From Saccharospirillaceae bacterium (GTDB lineage Bacteria; Pseudomonadota; Gammaproteobacteria; Pseudomonadales; Oceanobacteraceae), in assembly GCA_021208685.1 (NCBI GenBank), contig JAJOJJ010000045.1, positions 62,001 through 126,000 on the forward strand: DNA of 64,000 bases, written 5' to 3'. Position 1 is the first letter of the stretch; each line of letters opens with the position of its first letter. The position numbers were made by a program, and so were the translations under genes. Under the pieces are notes generated by a model. The model saw only the letters and a list, made by a program, of their open reading frames with translations, made no database searches and was not told the DNA's origin. Of the stretch, positions 58,965 to 64,000 are shown piece by piece.

Positions 58965-59792
58965 ATGAGCATGGCTAACATTTTCGCTGAATCCCAGACA
59001 CTGCCGCATATTCCGCGTGTTGTGCAGGAGTTAATTGAAAGTTTCCAGGACGAAGACGTTAACGTTGATAATATCAGCAATAAAGTGGCCCTGGATCAGG
59101 CTCTCACCGCGAAGGTTCTTCGCCTGGCCAATTCTGCCCATTATGGCGTATCCAGAACCGTCTCGAACCCGCACGATGCCATTATGCTGCTCGGCTTTAA
59201 TACATTACGCACGATGGTGCTTGCATCCGGAGTGACAAGTGCATTCAAGGCTCCGGAAGGATTTGACCAGCGCCAGTTCTGGCATGACTCCTTCGCTGTT
59301 GGTGCATTATCCAAGTGGATTGCCGCTTATGTGAAGGATTGCGACCGCGAAACAGCATTTACCTGCGGCATGCTGCATTCCATCGGCATACTGCTGATGC
59401 ATATGGTAATTGCTGAAAAAATCAAGAGCATTGATAACGCAGTGGCCATGGGCGGAAAGCGTCATTCACTGGAAAACAGCTTACTGGGTTTCAACTACGC
59501 GGACGTCGGTGCCGAACTGGCGAAGCGCTGGAAGTTTCCGGAAGAGATGCAACAGGCGATCCTGCAGCAGGATTATGCTGAAACCGATCAGCCCTATTCC
59601 AAACTGGCCGGTGTGATCTACATTGCCAAATACCTGAACGATGCGCACAAAAAAGACTGGAGTGACGAGCAGATTATTGAACAGTTTCCCGCATCTGCTG
59701 CGGAAGCCATTGGTCTGGATACGGCCCGCGCATTCAATGATCTTGATAAAACCAGTTCACTGGAATCCGGCCTCGACGGACTGCTCGAATAA
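58965..59792 (+). CDS. HDOD-domain signalling protein
   Basis: 'LPHIPRVVQELIESFQDEDVNVDNISNKVALDQALTAKVLRLANSAHYG', 'AIMLLGFNTLRTMVLASG'. Confidence 0.88.
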   Translation: MSMANIFAESQTLPHIPRVVQELIESFQDEDVNVDNISNKVALDQALTAKVLRLANSAHYGVSRTVSNPHDAIMLLGFNTLRTMVLASGVTSAFKAPEGFDQRQFWHDSFAVGALSKWIAAYVKDCDRETAFTCGMLHSIGILLMHMVIAEKIKSIDNAVAMGGKRHSLENSLLGFNYADVGAELAKRWKFPEEMQQAILQQDYAETDQPYSKLAGVIYIAKYLNDAHKKDWSDEQIIEQFPASAAEAIGLDTARAFNDLDKTSSLESGLDGLLE

Positions 59793-59969
59793 TTGTGTCG
59801 TCATCCGACCAATCAATATAACGCGCATACACGCTTTAATATTGATTGGCCGTTTGTATTGGTCAGGGCCTGTTAGCACGCATTGAACAGGCCTGTTTCG
59901 GCTGAACATTTCTGGAAAAAGGTTACACCCAAGCCTGACAACACCGGACAGAATGTATTCAGAAATGCA

Positions 59970-60941
59970 CTATGCGCCGGTTTTCAGCTCCGGCTGTGCG
60001 GCAAACCACTGACGACTGAGCGCTACCCGCTCAGCGGCGGGACGGGCAACATCAGCATCGCTCAAGGCATCAATAATTTTCAGACGCGGTAACAGTCCGC
60101 ATCCATTCGCAACCTGAATCGTGAGTCCCGGACGGGCATTTAATTCCAGCAACATCGGACCGTAGCGACGATCGAGCACCATATCCGTGCCCAGATAACC
60201 CAGGCCACTTTCTTCATAGCAACGTGCGGCCAACTCCAGCAGCTGCCCCCACTGCGGAATGACCAGCTCGGATAATTCGCGGCCAGTATCCGGATGACGC
60301 TCAACGCTCAGGCCATTCTGAACCGCTTTTAATGGTCTGCCGGTAGCAATATCCAACCCGACACCAACCGCCCCCTGATGCAAATTTGCTTTACCGTCAG
60401 AATTACGTGTGGACAGGCGCATCATAGCCATTACCGGATAACCGCGGCATACAATCACGCGGATATCCGGCACACCTTCAAACGAATACCCACCCAACTG
60501 CTGATCAAACTCAATAAGCTCTTCAATGATGGCAATATCCGGGCTGCCACCCAGACTGTAAAGCCCCGACAATATATTCGACACATGGCGCTGTAATTCA
60601 GCCAGTGTCACCAGCGCTCCGCTGTTTTTTATGTACTGCTCATCATCGTGACGGCTCAGTACCAGAATTCCTTTGCCACCACTGCCTTTGGCCGGCTTAA
60701 TGGCAAACCCCGGCACATCTCGCAACAGATCAGCAAGCAACGAAACATCATGCTGATTCTGAACCGTACCAATCAACGCGGGAGTGGTTATACCCGCCTT
60801 TTGCGCCAACAGTTTTGTCTTCAGTTTATTATCGACAAGAGGATATAAACGGCGCGGATTATAGCGGCTGATATAACTGATATTTCGCCGGTTCATACCC
60901 AGAATTCCGCGCCGTTCAAGACGCCATGGAAAGGTAAACAC
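59970..60941 (-). CDS. Alpha-L-glutamate ligase-like ATP-grasp protein (RimK-related)
   Basis: 'NRRNISYISRYNPRRLYPLVDNKLKTKLLAQKAGI', 'FAIKPAKGSGGKGILVLSR', 'GPMLLELNARPGLTIQVAN'. Confidence 0.85.
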   Translation of the reverse strand: MFTFPWRLERRGILGMNRRNISYISRYNPRRLYPLVDNKLKTKLLAQKAGITTPALIGTVQNQHDVSLLADLLRDVPGFAIKPAKGSGGKGILVLSRHDDEQYIKNSGALVTLAELQRHVSNILSGLYSLGGSPDIAIIEELIEFDQQLGGYSFEGVPDIRVIVCRGYPVMAMMRLSTRNSDGKANLHQGAVGVGLDIATGRPLKAVQNGLSVERHPDTGRELSELVIPQWGQLLELAARCYEESGLGYLGTDMVLDRRYGPMLLELNARPGLTIQVANGCGLLPRLKIIDALSDADVARPAAERVALSRQWFAAQPELKTGA

Positions 60942-60942
60942 G

Positions 60943-62487
60943 TCAGCTCCCGAACGCTTTGAAGCGTTTCAGTTCCAGCAGTCGGTAGCCGGTGTATGAG
61001 CCAATCAGCAATACCAGCGCCAGCACAATAAACTGAATACCGATAAAGTTGAACGTCAGATGACGGACCCAGGGATCGCTCATTGCCCAGTAAGCGAGCA
61101 CAGCGGTCAGTAAGCTGCCGCCACCCTGCACCATTACCTCACGCCCCCCCTCTTCTTCCCACAGAATCGACATGCGTTCGATCGTCCAGGACAAAATAAT
61201 CATTGGGAAGAAGGTAATTTTTAATCCTTCGGTAAGACCGACTTTATAAGACAGCACACTGAAAATACTGATGATTGCAATAACGGTAATAATCACCGCC
61301 GTGATCCGCGCCACCAACAGTAAATTCAGACGCGATAAGTAACTGCGGATAAACAACCCGGTTGCGACCACCAGTAAAAAGCCTATCAGCCCGGTCACCA
61401 GCGATGTCTGAATAAATGCCAGCGCAATTAATACCGGCATAAAAGTACCTGATGTGCGAATACCGATAATAATTCGCAAGATACAGACAATCAGCGCTCC
61501 GATAGGAATCAGCAGAATGGTTTTAAACATTGCCTGTTCTTCCACCGGCAAACTGTGAATGGAAAAATTCAGGAAATCATGCTGACTGGACAGATTTTCA
61601 GCAATATTGGCATAGGTTGATTCTTCTCGCTTAAGCATTGAGAAACGAATGCTTGAATCTGTTCCACCTGTGACATCAAGAACAGGAGCTCCGCGTTGCT
61701 CCCACAACAATAAAGGCGCATCAGCAGCGAGCAGAAGCGAAGCATTACTTTCCTCTCCCGGCAGCTCGAATATTTCACTGTCATTACCGTTCCAGACACG
61801 CAGTAACGGTGTCAGATTCTGACGACGCCGGCCATCCTGTAAATTCAGACCGTAAACCACCGAAGCCGGAACCCGGGCCTTATGCAGCATGTCGACCCAC
61901 AGCTCCGGCAACTGATCAGCATAATGGGTGCGCAGTAATTCGATGTGCTGCGCCGTTTCATCTTCCTGAAAGCGCTTCAGCAATTCCCGTGTCAGGCTGT
62001 AATTATCAGCTGATGTTGCATAAGCACCGGCCAGAACTTCATTCACCGCACTGGCGTATGGCTCAGGCCAACTCACCGGTTGAATGGATGGCGGTGGGAG
62101 ATCGGCACCGGACTGCATCTGGCTGACCAGAATCTCAGCGCGGTAAAACAATTCCTGTTTTCCTTTAGCTCCGCGAACCGTCCACTCTGCCCGCGGCTCG
62201 TTGCCGTCCATAAAATTCAGGCCATAACCGGGCGAGGCTCCGGCTTCTTTTAACACGGTAAAGCCATCCTGAGCGGATGGGCGCGCCATCGAGACTTTCA
62301 CCGGCCCGCCATGGGCATTGAATTCGACTTTAGCCTCTACCGACCAGATGGTCTGGGTTTCACCGTATACCAGCGGAACTTCATACATCCAATGGCGGTG
62401 CAGTGTCAGCACGATGCCAATCACCAGTAAAAATCCGACCAGCAGAAAGAACGGAATGCGGGTAAATGAAAATGGACCAATATTCAT
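60943..62487 (-). CDS. Inactive transglutaminase fused to 7TM domain
   Basis: N-terminal TM, periplasmic transglutaminase-like region, C-terminal 7TM block ('ILLIPIGALIVCILRIIIGIRTSGTFMPVLIALAFIQTSLVTGLIGF'). Confidence 0.83.
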   Translation of the reverse strand: MNIGPFSFTRIPFFLLVGFLLVIGIVLTLHRHWMYEVPLVYGETQTIWSVEAKVEFNAHGGPVKVSMARPSAQDGFTVLKEAGASPGYGLNFMDGNEPRAEWTVRGAKGKQELFYRAEILVSQMQSGADLPPPSIQPVSWPEPYASAVNEVLAGAYATSADNYSLTRELLKRFQEDETAQHIELLRTHYADQLPELWVDMLHKARVPASVVYGLNLQDGRRRQNLTPLLRVWNGNDSEIFELPGEESNASLLLAADAPLLLWEQRGAPVLDVTGGTDSSIRFSMLKREESTYANIAENLSSQHDFLNFSIHSLPVEEQAMFKTILLIPIGALIVCILRIIIGIRTSGTFMPVLIALAFIQTSLVTGLIGFLLVVATGLFIRSYLSRLNLLLVARITAVIITVIAIISIFSVLSYKVGLTEGLKITFFPMIILSWTIERMSILWEEEGGREVMVQGGGSLLTAVLAYWAMSDPWVRHLTFNFIGIQFIVLALVLLIGSYTGYRLLELKRFKAFGS

Positions 62488-62490
62488 AAA

Positions 62491-63474
62491 TTAGGGGGTC
62501 GTTGACGGCAAGGAAGCAGGAGCCGGTTGAGCATCGACCGCCGTTTCATCAGCAATGTCAGATACAGACGTTGCATCATCCGTGGTGGCCTCAGTGTTCT
62601 GCCCGGCAGGTTTATTGTTTTTCAGACGCTCAGTATCCGCCGTTGTGGTTGTCGCTGTCACGGGACGCTGAGTTTTTTCTGCCGACGTTTTTTCCGTCAC
62701 GGCCGCAGGTAAATTGACCGGTACAGTGTCCGGAACAAACTTAGCGTGCAGGAAACGGCGTCCGACATCAATCAGGGTAACATCACGCAAAAATTCACGC
62801 CCTAACAGAATCGGGTATGTCATTTGCGAACGGTCGGTGAGCGTGAATTCGGTATCCTGTTGCAGCGCACTCCCGAGATTAACCGTCAGCGATACAACGG
62901 GACGCCGATCTACCTCATCGCTGGAGGCCTGACGGATCAGGACATGGCGTATCAGCGGCGCTTCAATTTCGATCGGTTCAGCTTCATCATCATGCTGCAA
63001 CCAGAAGCGAACCCAGCGTTTACCATTACGTTCAAAACGTTCCACGTTCACGGCGCTCAGCGAAGACGTCGCAGCGCCACTGTCAATTCGTGCCTGGTAG
63101 TGGTGACCCGGCGGAGACAGGTAAATCCACTCACTGGCGCCGATGATGGTTTTGCCATCCATCAGGGTTGCCGGCGCCTCCCGGGGCGGACATTCCGCAG
63201 CCGAAAATGTCGGTGAAACCGCCGTCAATGACTGCAGCTGCTTACTGATACGGACCAGCTGCAAGCGTTGACGCCGCAACGTATCCTCCAGCGCGGTAAC
63301 ATCGGCGCAGGCGGTGACCACCGGCGCAGGCTCCGCGACCGGAATCTTCTGATCCAGCAATTTTTCAATATCCGCCAACGTCAGATCACGATGTTCCGGG
63401 CCAGGCCAGACACTGCAGCCGGAACTGATCAGGGCAACACAAGCTATGAGGAAAAACGATGCCCGGAGGGGCAT
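62491..63474 (-). CDS. Retropepsin-like 'ATP-dependent zinc protease' family lipoprotein (RimK-associated)
   Basis: Lipoprotein signal MPLRASFFLIACVALISSGC; 'YQARIDSGAATSSLSA' and 'YPILLGREFLRDVTLIDV'. Track opens at 63540. Confidence 0.82.
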   Translation of the reverse strand: MPLRASFFLIACVALISSGCSVWPGPEHRDLTLADIEKLLDQKIPVAEPAPVVTACADVTALEDTLRRQRLQLVRISKQLQSLTAVSPTFSAAECPPREAPATLMDGKTIIGASEWIYLSPPGHHYQARIDSGAATSSLSAVNVERFERNGKRWVRFWLQHDDEAEPIEIEAPLIRHVLIRQASSDEVDRRPVVSLTVNLGSALQQDTEFTLTDRSQMTYPILLGREFLRDVTLIDVGRRFLHAKFVPDTVPVNLPAAVTEKTSAEKTQRPVTATTTTADTERLKNNKPAGQNTEATTDDATSVSDIADETAVDAQPAPASLPSTTP

Positions 63475-63655
63475 AACAACCTCCACCAACAGAGAAATGC
63501 GTGCGGCATTTAACCACAGAACGCAGGGGAATCTGAACACAGGTACAACCTTTTTAGCGCGTTATTATAGGGGGATACTGATTTTTCAGGAGCAGGGGAC
63601 AAACCGGCACAATAAGAGAATGACAATGCCTGACGCGCTTTGACCGGACCATAAC

Positions 63656-63683
63656 AAAAAAGCTCCCGTGAGGAGCTTTTTTG
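63656..63683 (-). terminator. Rho-independent terminator after bfr
   Basis: AAAAAAGCTCCCGTGAGGAGCTTTTTTG. Confidence 0.7.
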
Positions 63684-63702
63684 AGGCAACACTGTATTCC
63701 GA

Positions 63703-63999
63703 TCAGGACATCTGCGACTGCAGATAATTTGGCAAGCCAATTTTGTCGATCAGACCTAATTGCTGTTCCAGCCAGTGAGTGTGGTCGTTTTCGGTATCAT
63801 CCAGCAGTACCTGCAACATTTCACGGGTCTGATAGTCCTGAACCTGTTCGCACAGCGCCATGACATCACGCAGATCCACAATCACTTTGTATTCCAGATC
63901 CAGATCACTCTTCAGCATCGCCGGTACATCTTTGCCGATATTCAGCGGAATACGGGTGACCATATCCGGAACACCGCCCAGAAACAGAATGCGTTCAAT
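63703..63999 (-). CDS. bfr: Bacterioferritin, C-terminal part (runs off window edge)
   Basis: Open to the edge: IERILFLGGVPDMVTRIPLNIGKDVPAMLKSDLDLEYKVIVDLRDVMALCEQVQDYQTREMLQVLLDDTENDHTHWLEQQLGLIDKIGLPNYLQSQMS. Confidence 0.9.
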   Translation of the reverse strand: MERILFLGGVPDMVTRIPLNIGKDVPAMLKSDLDLEYKVIVDLRDVMALCEQVQDYQTREMLQVLLDDTENDHTHWLEQQLGLIDKIGLPNYLQSQMS

Positions 64000-64000
64000 C

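Overview
64-kb window from a gammaproteobacterial chromosome, judged by gene content; the species was not determined. Core genes flank a capsule locus of about 26 kb. Left flank: Tat-exported PhoD-like phosphatase (cut by the window edge), RNase II, MvaT/H-NS-like protein, feoAB behind a Fur-box-like palindrome, Pit phosphate transporter, a D-threonine-aldolase-like/DUF819/SDR/esterase run, a CHASE-PAS hybrid histidine kinase, an ArsC-family protein, dapD, and a PagL-like lipid A deacylase candidate. Capsule locus (about 18.6-44.8 kb): an ABC-transporter-dependent (KpsMTED + KpsCS) system with dTDP-rhamnose genes, galU and an AT-rich block of unusual glycosyltransferases. Right flank: frameshifted pbpC next to an alpha-2-macroglobulin gene, GGDEF protein, nth, gloA, csp, hyi/glxR, HDOD protein, an ATP-grasp ligase / inactive transglutaminase-7TM / retropepsin-like trio, and a bacterioferritin 3' end. 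Main points for a second look: (i) kpsS-kpsC bracketed by inverted 115-bp REP-like arrays; (ii) tandem beta-rich 'GW..RxDL' modules on glycosyltransferases; (iii) a PIG-L deacetylase-GT2 fusion; (iv) a PagL-type H-x-S-x11-E triad; (v) two homopolymer-associated frameshifts in pbpC, one inside the KTGTS motif; (vi) a degenerate receiver domain in the hybrid kinase. All calls come from reading the sequence and translations; no database search was run.
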